Notes: generated by a model not told the origin, from the letters alone. Numbered from the stretch's first letter, positions 1-7,138 are shown. The stretch is 11,809 nucleotides of DNA from an uncultured Gemella sp. (GCA_927911695.1 CAKMQO010000179.1:1-11809); one strand, 5' to 3'. Program-made: numbers and translations.

Positions 1-203
1 TTTCAAAAGATAAATTGCGTACATACGAAGTAAATAAAACTTTATGATGTAGCACCAACACAAGTTGAAATTTTAGAACAACATGAAAATGAGCCAGAAA
101 ATATTAAAATTATTTACATGCTGATAATTTTAATCCACAAACAGGTGAATGGGAAAGCCGATTTGTAGTAGAAGCAAAATTAATAGGAGAAGAAAGTGCA
201 TAA
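1..203 (+). CDS. C-terminal part of an unidentified protein, gene begins before the window, two frame breaks
   Basis: The reading is coding-like but only continuous if two single-base errors are allowed. It starts in frame 3 (SKDKLRTYEVNKT), shifts near 41-45 (one extra T), continues as DVAPTQVEILEQHENEPE, shifts again near 118-120 (one missing base) and ends as NPQTGEWESRFVVEAKLIGEESA with a TAA at 201-203. The stop overlaps the GTG at 196 that may start plsX, so the two genes are tightly coupled. In relatives recG, fapR or fakA often lies upstream of plsX, but I cannot match this tail to any of them. The family is therefore left open. Existence as a gene is moderately sure; the function is unknown. 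Confidence 0.5.
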
Positions 204-1187
204 TATTATGAAAATAGGTATTGATATACTAGGAGTAGATGAACCTAGTAGAATTATTAACTTTGTAAATAGTTATAAAGACGATGAAGTAAAACTTTAT
301 GTCTATGGACTTGAAGAAAACTTAGATCAAATAACTAAAACAGAAAATATTATTAAGAATGTTTGTACTGAAGAGGTGCTAATGTCTGATGATGCAGCAC
401 GTGTTCATAGAAAGAAAAAAGATGCTTCAATGATAAGAATGTTAGCTGATTTAAATAATGACGTCATCGATGTAGCAATTTCTGGTGGAAGTACTGGTGC
501 TTTTATGGCTAGTTCGTTATTTATGTTAGGACGTATTGAAGGTATCTCTAAACCAGGGTTGGCTTCATTATTACCGACAAGATCAGAACATAAGTTCTTA
601 TTTACAGATCTAGGTGCAAATGTAGAAGCAAAACCAGATGATTTAGTAAACTATGCTAAACTTGGGCAATTATATATGAAATATATCTATAATATAGAAA
701 CACCTTCGGTAGCATTACTTAATGTTGGTGTTGAAGAATCAAAGGTAATAAAGTATATAAAGAGGCTCATAAGTTACTTAAAGAAGATATTACTAACTTT
801 AAAGGTAATATTGAAGCAAGAGAAATTCTTGAACATAAATATGATATAGTTATTGCTGATGGATTTGCTGGAAATATTTTATTGAAATCTATAGAAGGTG
901 TAGCAAGTTCTTTAGGAAAAATGATTAAAGGTATTTTCTTAGAAAATCTTATAACAAAAATTTCTGCTTTGTTGGTGAAAAAGGGAATCACAGCTTTTAA
1001 GAAAAAATTTGACTATAGTGAATATGGAGGAGCATTCTTATTAGGAATTAAAAAACCAAGTATAAAAATTCACGGGTCAGCTGATGAAAATGCACTATAT
1101 TATGCAGTTCAACAAGCAAAACAAATACACAAAACTAAACTTTATGGTATAATGATAGAAACGATGGAAAAAGGAGAAACAAATTAA
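196..1187 (+). CDS. plsX: Phosphate acyltransferase PlsX, one frame break
   Basis: PlsX converts acyl-ACP to acyl-phosphate, the acyl donor for PlsY in membrane phospholipid synthesis; it is a peripheral membrane enzyme. Family landmarks are visible in order: MKIGIDILGVDE at the N-terminus, RVHRKKKDASM, SGGSTGAFMA, GRIEGISKPGLASLLPT, then LLNVGVEESKG, GNIEAREILEHKYDIVIADGFAGNILLKSIEG and GSADENALYYAVQQA near the C-terminus. The frame is lost at the AAA run 741-743, where one A appears to be missing; restoring it gives about 330 residues, the normal family length. The box AGGAGA at 185-190 is ideally spaced for GTG 196, while the family's usual first residue matches ATG 208, so either start is possible. 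Odd: the usual DAMGGD motif reads DILGVD and SAGNTGA reads SGGSTGA. The stop overlaps the acpP start. Confidence 0.9.
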
Positions 1188-1417
1188 TGGCAATTTTCGA
1201 AGAAGTAAAAGAGATTATTACTAAATATATTAAAGTTGATGCAGATAAAATTACTTTAGAATCAAGATTAAATGAAGATCTAGATGCTGATTCAATTGAT
1301 GTTGCAGATGTAGTAATGGATATTGAAGAAAAATATGGTTTTGAATTTTCAGATGAAGATGCAGAAAACATTGTAGAAATCAAAGACTTAGTAAGAGTAA
1401 TTGAAGAAAGAAAATAG
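1187..1417 (+). CDS. acpP: Acyl carrier protein
   Basis: A 76-residue acidic protein, the normal size for ACP, which carries growing acyl chains on a 4'-phosphopantetheine arm in fatty-acid synthesis. The attachment motif is seen as LDADSIDVADVVMDIEEKYG, with the modifiable serine at residue 36; the family usually has DSL, here DSI. The four-helix pattern and C-terminal IKDLVRVIEE are typical. The start ATG 1187 overlaps the plsX stop (TAATG), and the box AAGGAG at 1171-1176 lies inside the plsX end, so translation is coupled. In staphylococci and bacilli fabD and fabG lie between plsX and acpP. They are absent here, as in streptococci, where plsX is followed directly by an ACP gene. The unit ends at the hairpin that follows. 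Confidence 0.95.
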   Translation: MAIFEEVKEIITKYIKVDADKITLESRLNEDLDADSIDVADVVMDIEEKYGFEFSDEDAENIVEIKDLVRVIEERK

Positions 1418-1422
1418 TACTG

Positions 1423-1461
1423 AAAACTAGAGTTTTAATGAATATTAGACTCTAGTTTTTT
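1423..1461 (+). terminator. Rho-independent terminator of the plsX-acpP operon
   Basis: A perfect 11-bp stem (1423-1433 AAAACTAGAGT pairing with 1449-1459) encloses a 15-nt loop and merges into a T tract ending at 1461, six bases after the acpP stop. Confidence 0.85.
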
Positions 1462-1491
1462 AATTACTAAATATAGCTATTTAAAATGAAT

Positions 1492-1577
1492 TTTTAACTA
1501 ATTATTAGTTTTGTATGATAAGATAATCTACAATATTATTTATATCAAATATATTTTAACTATTTAGCTTTTAACTA
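1492..1577 (+). repeat. Three copies of TTTTAACTA upstream of the dedA-fusion gene
   Basis: The nonamer TTTTAACTA occurs at 1492-1500, 1554-1562 and 1569-1577. The first copy overlaps a palindrome, AACTAAT-T-ATTAGTT (1496-1510), and the last overlaps the -35 position of the promoter below. They could be binding sites for a regulator or chance repeats in AT-rich DNA; the sequence alone does not decide. Confidence 0.3.
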
Positions 1578-1597
1578 GTTGAGAAATATGGTATAAT
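1569..1597 (+). promoter_or_regulatory. Extended -10 promoter for the DedA-hydrolase fusion gene
   Basis: A consensus TATAAT at 1592-1597 is preceded by TGG (1589-1591), an extended -10 element. The -35 region is poor (TTTTAA at 1569-1574, 17-bp spacing). Transcription would start near 1604, giving a short leader with the box AAGGAG at 1617-1622 ahead of ATG 1635. Confidence 0.65.
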
Positions 1598-1634
1598 TTA
1601 CTAGAAAATAATTAAAAAGGAGAATAGTTTATAT

Positions 1635-2945
1635 ATGGATATGTTATTTAAACTATTAGCTGAACATGTATATATAATATTATTTGTTTCACTAATCTTG
1701 GAATTTGCGGCTCTACCATTACCAGGTGAAACTATGATGGTTGTAGCAGGTATTATGGCATATAGTGCTCATGGAAGCTATATTGGAATGATTATAGCAA
1801 GTGCATTAGGAACTGTAATAGGAATGCAGTTTTCTTATGAAGTAGGACGAAGATTGGGTACAAAAGTAGTTGATAAGTATGGAATGTATATTGGACTTAC
1901 GCCATACAGAATGATGAAAGCCGCGGAATTTTTCAACAAATTTGGTAATATAGTAATAGTTATAGCATATTTCTTACCAGGAGTAAGGCACATTCTTGGA
2001 TATTTTTCAGGGGTTTCACGTATAGATGCAAAACGATTCCATATATATTCTACATTAGGTGGTGTATTTTGGGTAATAGTATTTATTACTCTAGGTTATG
2101 TTCTTGGACCTAGTGCACATCATGTATTCCACTTAATGCATAAGTACGGTACGATGATATTTATATTAGGCATTGCAGTATTATTTGTTTATCTAATTTA
2201 TAAAAAATTAGGTGCGAAAGACTTTTCTACTTACTTTAAAAAGAATATTAAATATATTGTTGTATTACTTTTAGTAGAAGCGGCAGTATTGGTGAAGTTT
2301 GTAGTTTTAGACCCTAAAGCCCATCCGAAGTTTAAGTCGGAAGTAATCTTTTATTGTTTAGCATTTTTAGCTTTTGTTGCGTTTTTAGCATACTTAAGAG
2401 TAACGCTAAAACATGATACAACTGAAAAATTATTAGTAGTTGTTGACTATCAAAAAGACTTCGTAGACGGAGCATTAGGTTTTGAAACTGCCGATCAACT
2501 TGATCAAGTAATAGCTAACAAAATTGAAGAGTATTTAAAAGCTGGTCAAGATGTAATCTTCACAAAAGATACTCACTATACTAATTATCTTACAACTAGA
2601 GAAGGTAAACATTTACCTATTGAACACTGTATAATTGATAGCGAAGGTCATAATCTATACGGAAAAGTAGCTGGATATGAAAAACAAGCTAAGAAAGTCT
2701 TTAATAAGACATCTTTCGGAAGTATAGATCTAGCAAAATTTATTTCACGAAGTGACTATAAAGAAGTAGAGTTTTGCGGTTTAGTCTCTAATATTTGTGT
2801 ATTAAGTAATATAATTATGACACAAACTTATAATGAAAAAGTAGAAATTACAGTGGATTTAAATGCTACTAAGGGATTGAGTGAAGAGGTTAACTCATCA
2901 TTTAAAACATATTTACAAAACTTGACTGTAAATGTAAAAGAATAA
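1635..2945 (+). CDS. DedA-family membrane protein fused to a nicotinamidase/isochorismatase-like cysteine hydrolase
   Basis: One intact 436-residue frame joins two domains. Residues 1 to about 195 are a DedA/SNARE-associated protein (undecaprenyl-phosphate/phospholipid flippase superfamily): EFAALPLPGE at 23-32 and YFLPGVRHILGYFSGVSRI at 112-130, with hydrophobic segments near 9-28, 33-62, 105-125, 141-160 and 172-192. The first Arg of the usual RFxPGxR signature is Tyr112. Two further membrane segments (about 206-225 and 236-254) link to a soluble domain at 265-436. That domain has the isochorismatase-like triad: Asp271 in VVVDYQKDFV, Lys358 in NKTSFGS and Cys388 in CGLVSNICV, plus possible metal ligands Asp312, His314 and His331. 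This family includes nicotinamidase, but the substrate here is not certain. The protein would be a membrane-anchored hydrolase. It has its own promoter and terminator, so it is monocistronic. ATG 1635 is placed 12 nt after AAGGAG; ATG 1641 would also fit. Confidence 0.88.
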   Translation: MDMLFKLLAEHVYIILFVSLILEFAALPLPGETMMVVAGIMAYSAHGSYIGMIIASALGTVIGMQFSYEVGRRLGTKVVDKYGMYIGLTPYRMMKAAEFFNKFGNIVIVIAYFLPGVRHILGYFSGVSRIDAKRFHIYSTLGGVFWVIVFITLGYVLGPSAHHVFHLMHKYGTMIFILGIAVLFVYLIYKKLGAKDFSTYFKKNIKYIVVLLLVEAAVLVKFVVLDPKAHPKFKSEVIFYCLAFLAFVAFLAYLRVTLKHDTTEKLLVVVDYQKDFVDGALGFETADQLDQVIANKIEEYLKAGQDVIFTKDTHYTNYLTTREGKHLPIEHCIIDSEGHNLYGKVAGYEKQAKKVFNKTSFGSIDLAKFISRSDYKEVEFCGLVSNICVLSNIIMTQTYNEKVEITVDLNATKGLSEEVNSSFKTYLQNLTVNVKE

Positions 2946-2951
2946 AATACA

Positions 2952-2998
2952 ATATAAATCATTTTCCGAACATTAAGAAGATGATTCATATTTTTTTT
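2952..2998 (+). terminator. Terminator after the DedA-hydrolase fusion gene
   Basis: A 10-bp stem with one G-T pair (2957-2966 with 2977-2986), extended by an outer ATAT/ATAT pairing across one mismatch, is followed by a run of eight T at 2991-2998. Confidence 0.85.
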
Positions 2999-3007
2999 AT
3001 GTTTTCA

Positions 3008-3037
3008 TTGGAAAATTAGTGAAGTTTATGTTAAACT
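3008..3037 (+). promoter_or_regulatory. Promoter for the ATP-grasp/M50 unit
   Basis: TTGGAA at 3008-3013, an 18-bp spacer and TAAACT at 3032-3037 with an upstream TG at 3029-3030. The -10 is only four of six to consensus. A start here makes ATG 3039 unusable and supports ATG 3069 as the first codon. Confidence 0.5.
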
Positions 3038-3068
3038 AATGAATAAAATTAGGAAAGAAGGGATTATT

Positions 3069-4234
3069 ATGAATTATTTATTAGTATCACCGAATTTTCC
3101 AACTTCACAGGAAAGTTTTGCAAGAAAGTTGGTTGAAAAAGGAGTAAGAGTATTAGGAATAGGTAGTGAAAATTATGATAATCTTACTGATGGATTAAAG
3201 AATGCTCTAACCGAATATTACAAAGTAAATGATTTAGAAAATTATGAAGAAGTATTAAGAGGTGTAGCGTTCTTAATATATAAACACGGTGTTATAGATA
3301 GGGTTGAGTCTAACAACGAGTATTGGTTGACGTTGGATTCAATAATACGAGAACAATTTAATATCCCAGGAGTAAAACCTAAAGATCTAGATTTTACAAA
3401 ATATAAATCGAAAATGAAAGAAAGATTTATTAAAGCCGAAGTACCGGTTGCTAAGGGGAGAGCTGTAAAAACTATTAAAGAACTTGAAAAAGCGATAAAA
3501 GATATTAAATTACCGGTAATAGCTAACCAGATAATGGAGTAGGAGCTAATAATACTTTTAAACTATTATCAAAAGAAGATGTAGAAATATTTGAAAATCA
3601 ATGGAATCAAGACGTTGTGTACTTCATTGAAAGTTATGTAGATAATGGTATCCTTTGCACGTATGATGGGCTAATTGATTCCAAAGGAGAGGTTGTATTT
3701 GAGACTAGTTTTTATTATACAAAACCTACTTTAGATTTATTAAACGATAGTCTAGATTATGGAAATATAATTTCTAAAGAAATTGATTCCAAATTAAAAG
3801 AATACGGTAGAAAGATTGTTAAAGAGTTTGGTATGAAGGAAAGATTTTTCCATATTGAATTTTTCAAATTACCTAATAATGATTATATTGCGTTAGAGTA
3901 TAATAATCGAATAGCAGGTGGTTATACAGTTGATTTATATAATCATACTTATGAATGTGATTTATTTGAGATGTATGCTGATGTTGTAGTTGGCAATTCA
4001 CCGAAAAAAGTGCAGAATAACTTTAATGGTATTGCTTTATCAAGACGTGATAAATATACTTATAAATATTCTAATGAAGATATTTATAATAGATATTCTA
4101 AAGAACTTCGTTTAATTGATAGAGTTCCGAGAGTATTTGCAACAGCTATGGGAGAGTGGATGTATATCTTAGTAGACGAAAATATTAAAAATATTAGTGA
4201 AATGATGAATTATATTCATGAAAAAGAAGAATAG
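3069..4234 (+). CDS. ATP-grasp domain ligase (carbamoyl-phosphate-synthase-like), one frame break
   Basis: A cytoplasmic ATP-grasp enzyme of about 388 residues once one missing base near 3525-3528 is restored. These enzymes join a carboxylate to an amine or thiol through an acyl-phosphate. The N-terminal part (1 to about 105) is the pre-ATP-grasp fold: MNYLLVSPNFPTSQ, VRVLGIGSENYDNL, IDRVESNNEYWLTLD. The ATP-grasp core follows: KYKSKMKERFIKAEVPVAKG (111-130), then LPVIAK-PDNGVGANNTFK with the nucleotide-binding lysine at the break, and near the end HIEFFKLPNNDYIALEYNNRIAGGYT, where Glu and Asn of EYNNR are the likely Mg ligands. It closely resembles an uncharacterised streptococcal/staphylococcal ATP-grasp family; the substrate is unknown. 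ATG 3069 is chosen because AAGG at 3058-3061 is 7 nt upstream and it begins the beta-strand MNYLLVSP; the in-frame ATG 3039 sits on the promoter. The M50 gene follows 11 nt later. Confidence 0.85.
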
Positions 4235-4245
4235 GAGAATTGTTT

Positions 4246-5329
4246 ATGAAAAATAAGATTATTCAAGGTATTTTACAATTAATTGGAATTATGATTGTTG
4301 GTGCAATAATAGGATATGCAGTTGGTAAGATTGCAGGGGATACACTAGCGAGAGTTGATACACCAAATATCATATTGTTATTAATAGCGGGTGTTATAGC
4401 CTTCATATTGCATATTATAGTTCATGAGGCTGGACATTTATTTTTTGGATTGTTATCAGGATATAAATTTATAAGTTTTAGAGTATTTGATTTTAAAATT
4501 ATAAAAGATGAAAATGGAAAATTTAAAATTAGATTTGAAAGACTAGCGGGAACAGGCGGTCAGTGTTTAATGAGGGCCCCTGAATATGTTGAAGGGAAGT
4601 TTAAGTATAAATTATATCTTTTAGGTGGAGTTATATTTAATATTGTATTTTCTATTGCTTTTTGGCTAATCCTACCAAGTTATTATACATTATTATTTGC
4701 TTTAATAGGATTTGCTTTAGCTTTTCTAAACTTTATTCCGATGGGATTCAATGATGGTATGACTTTTTTATCACGTTAGTAAAGATGAAACTACTAGATT
4801 TGTTCTATACTTACAATTAGAATACGTATATTATCAAAGTATTGGCAAAAATTTATTAATTGAACAGCCAACAATAGTTGAGAAAATAAATTCATTAGAA
4901 ATAACTAATACTAATTATCTAACTGATTCATTAGAATTTATAAAATTATATGGATTAGAGTATTTCTTTGAGTTTGATGCTTTATATAATGAATCAAGAA
5001 ACTATATATTGAAAGAGATGATCTATTACCAGTTTATAAAGTTGAACTTATGGCATTGTTAGTGAAATTAATAAGTTTAGTGAATCCAAAAGATGAGTTG
5101 TTAGAAGAACTTATGAATGATAAGAGTTTAAAAGTTCGACTTAAACAAAAAAATCCTCAGACTAAGAATATCCTTGCAACATATGAATATGGAGTGAAGT
5201 TAGACGATGAGAAAGCTTTAGCATTAATAGCTGAAGCTAGAAAAATAAAAAAATAAAGCTCCAAATTTATATGTTCAAAATCTAGAAATGAAATATTGCG
5301 ATTATTTAGAAAATAAAATTTTAAAATAA
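4246..5329 (+). CDS. Membrane zinc metalloprotease, M50/site-2-protease-like, three frame breaks
   Basis: A multi-pass membrane protein with a zinc protease signature: HEAGH at residues 60-64 inside a hydrophobic segment (about 41-70), with a first membrane segment at 7-29 and two more at about 123-145 and 147-166. NFIPMGFNDGM (162-172) holds the aspartate that would be the third zinc ligand, as in the N-x-x-P...DG motif of S2P enzymes. The frame then breaks in the T6 run at 4764-4769 (one T too many), again at 5012-5014 (one A missing) and probably in the A7 run at 5247-5253 (one A too many). Corrected, a soluble Leu/Tyr-rich C-terminal half reads on from YHVSKDETTRFVLYLQ to KAPNLYVQNLEMKYCDYLE and stops at 5327-5329, about 360 residues. 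If the last break is not an error, the protein ends at 5256. AGGAG 4233-4237 sets ATG 4246. It is co-transcribed with the ATP-grasp gene; substrate unknown. Confidence 0.75.
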
Positions 5330-5336
5330 ATATATC

Positions 5337-5375
5337 AGATACCGATTGATGTTTGAATCTATAGGTATCTTTTTT
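5337..5375 (+). terminator. Terminator after the M50-like gene
   Basis: AGATACC (5337-5343) pairs with GGTATCT (5364-5370) around a 20-nt loop, followed by a six-T run at 5370-5375. Confidence 0.75.
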
Positions 5376-5395
5376 CTTGTAAGAAGATGAGAATA

Positions 5396-5434
5396 AAAAA
5401 AACTCTGCTATGTAAAAAGTAGGCAGAGCTTTTT
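5396..5434. terminator. Bidirectional terminator between convergent units
   Basis: CTCTGC (5403-5408) pairs with GCAGAG (5423-5428), flanked by an A run on the left and a T run on the right (5430-5434), so a T tract follows the stem on either strand. It sits between the + strand M50 gene and the - strand gene ending at 5464 and can end both transcripts. Confidence 0.75.
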
Positions 5435-5463
5435 ATAATGGAGCTAATTTGGCTTTTTAGAAA

Positions 5464-5955
5464 TTAATGCTGAAAATCTAAGTCATCGTATTTGCTTTTA
5501 TTAAGACCAGTTAATGAATCAAAGTCAGTATCAGGAAATAATGGATCGAAATCATCTATTTCAGTATTTCGATAATGATTTGAAGAGTTTATATTCGAAT
5601 CATTTTCATTAGTATTAAATAATTTACTAGTTTTATTGTACTCATTAAGCTCTTGTGATTGAGTGTTCCCTTCATAATTATACTCTATTGAAACTTCTCC
5701 AAAATTTTCGTTAGTTGCTTTTTGAGGGTTATAAAATAACATACCGTATTCTTCTAAGAGTTCCTCTTTTGAATAATCTTTTAAGGATCTTCTATAGGTG
5801 ATATTGTACTTTCATATATTTTTTTGACAAGATTTTCATCTGTTTGAATTTTATTTTCTTCAATCTTCCAAGTTGAAATAAGTTTATGTATTATATCTAA
5901 TTGTTCATCTGAAAGTAAGTGAAGTTTTGATTTAATCTCTTTTTAGTTTTTCCAT
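5464..5955 (-). CDS. Asn/Asp-rich protein of unknown function, two frame breaks
   Basis: I do not recognise this protein. On the - strand ATG 5955-5953 lies 4 nt after the HxlR stop, so it is the second gene of that operon. The frame is broken in the run at 5940-5944 (one base too many) and near 5790-5792 (one base missing); the two cancel, leaving about 163 residues. The N-terminal third looks helical and charged (KSKLHLLSDEQLDIIHKLIS, then KIEENKIQTDENLVKKIYES), followed by SLKDYSKEELLEEYGMLFYN. The last 90 residues are low-complexity, rich in Asn, Ser, Asp and Tyr (NTNENDSNINSSNHYRN, DFDPLFPDTDFDSL) and probably disordered. There is no signal peptide, membrane segment or known motif. The location suggests a partner or target of the HxlR regulator, which is inference only. 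Confidence 0.6.
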
Positions 5956-5959
5956 AACT

Positions 5960-6305
5960 TTATACTGCTTCTTTATTTTCTTTTAAATATTCAATATAGT
6001 CGTTGCCCCAAATTTCTAATTCATTAAGTACTGATTGGAATTTTTTTCCGATATCAGTTAAGCTGTACTCAACTTTTGGTGGAATTTGAGCATAAACCTT
6101 ACGATTTATTAATCCATCTTGTTCTAATTGTTTTAATTGTTTTGTTAACGTTGCTTGGGTAATTGTCCCTAGTGATCTTTGTAACTCATTAAATCTAACA
6201 CTTTTATCTTCAAGTAGGTGAAGAATTAGTATTGTCCATTTACCAGACAATATTTTTTGAGTTGTAAAAAAAGGGCATTTCCCAAAAAGGTTCTTGTTGT
6301 TCCAT
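5960..6305 (-). CDS. HxlR-family winged-helix transcriptional regulator, one frame break at the 5' end
   Basis: The HxlR signature is complete: GKCPFFTTQKILSGKWTILI, LLEDKSVRFNELQRSLGTIT (recognition region), LTKQLKQLEQDGLINRKVY and PPKVEYSLTDIGKKF. Members bind DNA as dimers, and several (YodB, CatR, QsrR) sense quinones or electrophiles through the conserved N-terminal Cys that is present here in KCPF. Start choice: AAGGAG (+ strand 6315-6320) lies 9 nt before ATG 6305-6303, which begins MEQQEPF. That frame joins the body only if one base of the run 6284-6288 is extra, giving about 114 residues with Cys at position 10. An uninterrupted reading from 6331 exists, but it runs through the ribosome site and encodes an implausible MNFLRRFFLWNNKN start. 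The gene is divergent from the nitroreductase, its likely target, and is followed by the unknown gene 4 nt on. Confidence 0.88.
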
Positions 6306-6347
6306 AAAAAAAATCTCCTTAAAAAATTCATTGGTAATATACAATTC

Positions 6348-6374
6348 TATCTTAAAAGATACTTACTATTGTAA
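6348..6374. promoter_or_regulatory. Candidate HxlR operator(s) in the divergent intergenic region
   Basis: Two dyads lie side by side: TATCTT-AA-AAGATA (6348-6361) and TTAC-TATT-GTAA (6363-6374). The second has the general look of operators reported for HxlR regulators of the YodB type. They lie over the probable hxlR promoter and just upstream of the nitroreductase -35 box, a position that would allow control of both genes. Not tested here. Confidence 0.4.
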
Positions 6375-6375
6375 A
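6349..6375 (-). promoter_or_regulatory. Weak candidate promoter for the HxlR operon
   Basis: On the - strand TTTACA (6375-6370) and TAAGAT (6354-6349) are 15 bp apart. Both boxes are imperfect and the spacing is short, but they overlap the dyads above, as expected for an autoregulated gene. Confidence 0.3.
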
Positions 6376-6384
6376 AAAACGTAC

Positions 6385-6412
6385 TTGATAAAAATTTGGT
6401 AAATATTATAAT
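6385..6412 (+). promoter_or_regulatory. Promoter of the nitroreductase gene
   Basis: TTGATA (6385-6390), a 16-bp spacer and a perfect TATAAT (6407-6412). Transcription would begin near 6419, leaving a leader of about 60 nt. Confidence 0.75.
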
Positions 6413-6446
6413 TATATATATAACAATTATAAAACAAATAATAAAG

Positions 6447-6462
6447 TTTGGCAATAGCCAAA
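6447..6462 (+). promoter_or_regulatory. Small hairpin in the nitroreductase leader
   Basis: TTTGGC-AATA-GCCAAA forms a perfect 6-bp stem with a 4-nt loop, 4 nt upstream of the GGAGG ribosome site (6467-6471). It has no T run, so it is more likely a transcript stabiliser or a chance structure than a terminator. Confidence 0.4.
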
Positions 6463-6479
6463 AAACGGAGGACATAATA

Positions 6480-7070
6480 ATGACAGAAGCAAAAAATTTA
6501 TATCAAAACAGAAGAAGTGTATATGCACTAGGTAAAAACTTACCGATTTCAGAGCAAGAAGTATTAGAAATTATTGATAATGCAGTTAAATACTCACCAA
6601 GTGCTTTTAACTCACAAACTGCACACGCAGTAGTATTATTAGGTGAAAATCACCAAAAACTTTGGGATATTACTTTCGGAGAATTAGAAAAATTCTTACC
6701 AACAGAAGAAGCAAAAGCAGCTACAAAAGGTAAAATCGATAGTTTTGCTGCAGCATATGGAACAATTTTATTCTTCGAAGATCACGATGTAGTAAAAGGT
6801 CTTCAAGAACAATTCCCAGCATATGCTGATAACTTCCCAATCTGGTCAGAACAATCAACAGGAATTGCATCATTTGCAGTTTGGAATGCATTAGCAGAAG
6901 CTGGAGTTGGAGCTAACATTCAACACTATAACCCAGTTATCGATGAAAAAGTTGCTGCTGAATGGAATATTCCAGCTAACTTAGTGCTACGTGCTCAAAT
7001 GCCATTCGGTGAAAAACTACAAGAAGCTGCATCAATTGAAAGAACTTCAAGAGTAAGAGTAGTAAAATAA
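6480..7070 (+). CDS. Nitroreductase-family FMN oxidoreductase (CinD/YdgI-like)
   Basis: An intact 196-residue cytoplasmic flavoprotein. The nitroreductase signatures are RRSVYALGKNLPIS (11-24), with the FMN-binding RR(S/T) start, and AVKYSPSAFNSQTAHAVVL (35-53), the SPSxxNSQ element. The C-terminal third has the ASFAVWNALAEAGVGANIQHYNP stretch of the dimer/FMN region. It matches the CinD/Frm2-like branch, which reduces nitroaromatics and quinones with NAD(P)H and is often stress-induced. GGAGG at 6467-6471, 8 nt before ATG 6480, fixes the start; the in-frame upstream extension to 6396 overlaps the promoter and is not real. The gene has its own promoter and terminator. The divergent HxlR regulator with a conserved Cys suggests electrophile-responsive control. 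Codon choice is more regular than in the neighbours (many GAA, GCA and CCA codons), compatible with high expression. Confidence 0.9.
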   Translation: MTEAKNLYQNRRSVYALGKNLPISEQEVLEIIDNAVKYSPSAFNSQTAHAVVLLGENHQKLWDITFGELEKFLPTEEAKAATKGKIDSFAAAYGTILFFEDHDVVKGLQEQFPAYADNFPIWSEQSTGIASFAVWNALAEAGVGANIQHYNPVIDEKVAAEWNIPANLVLRAQMPFGEKLQEAASIERTSRVRVVK

Positions 7071-7102
7071 GATTTGATTTAATGACGGATTAAATGATTA
7101 AT

Positions 7103-7138
7103 AATAGCGCTGAGATAGAAATGTCTTGGCGTTATTTT
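7103..7138 (+). terminator. Terminator after the nitroreductase gene
   Basis: A 13-bp stem with three G-T pairs (7103-7115 with 7124-7136) and an 8-nt loop runs into TTTT. It is the first hairpin after the stop at 7070. Confidence 0.75.

Noticed and set aside
767..991. Open frame on the - strand within plsX
   Set aside because: It is the complement of conserved PlsX sequence with no family features or ribosome site. Similar shadows at 1135-1383, 8929-9138, 9438-9623 and 10328-10624 were dismissed for the same reason.
3039..3068. Earlier in-frame ATG for the ATP-grasp gene
   Set aside because: It sits directly after the -10 box with no ribosome site; ATG 3069 has one and begins the expected beta-strand.
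5337..5434. CRISPR-like or riboswitch-like structure in the convergent gap
   Set aside because: The two hairpins are each followed by T runs and sit between convergent gene ends, so terminators explain them fully. No repeated spacers were seen anywhere in the window.
6396..6479. In-frame upstream extension of the nitroreductase by 28 codons
   Set aside because: It starts inside the promoter, before the predicted transcript start. GGAGG lies 8 nt before ATG 6480, where the family's N-terminus begins.
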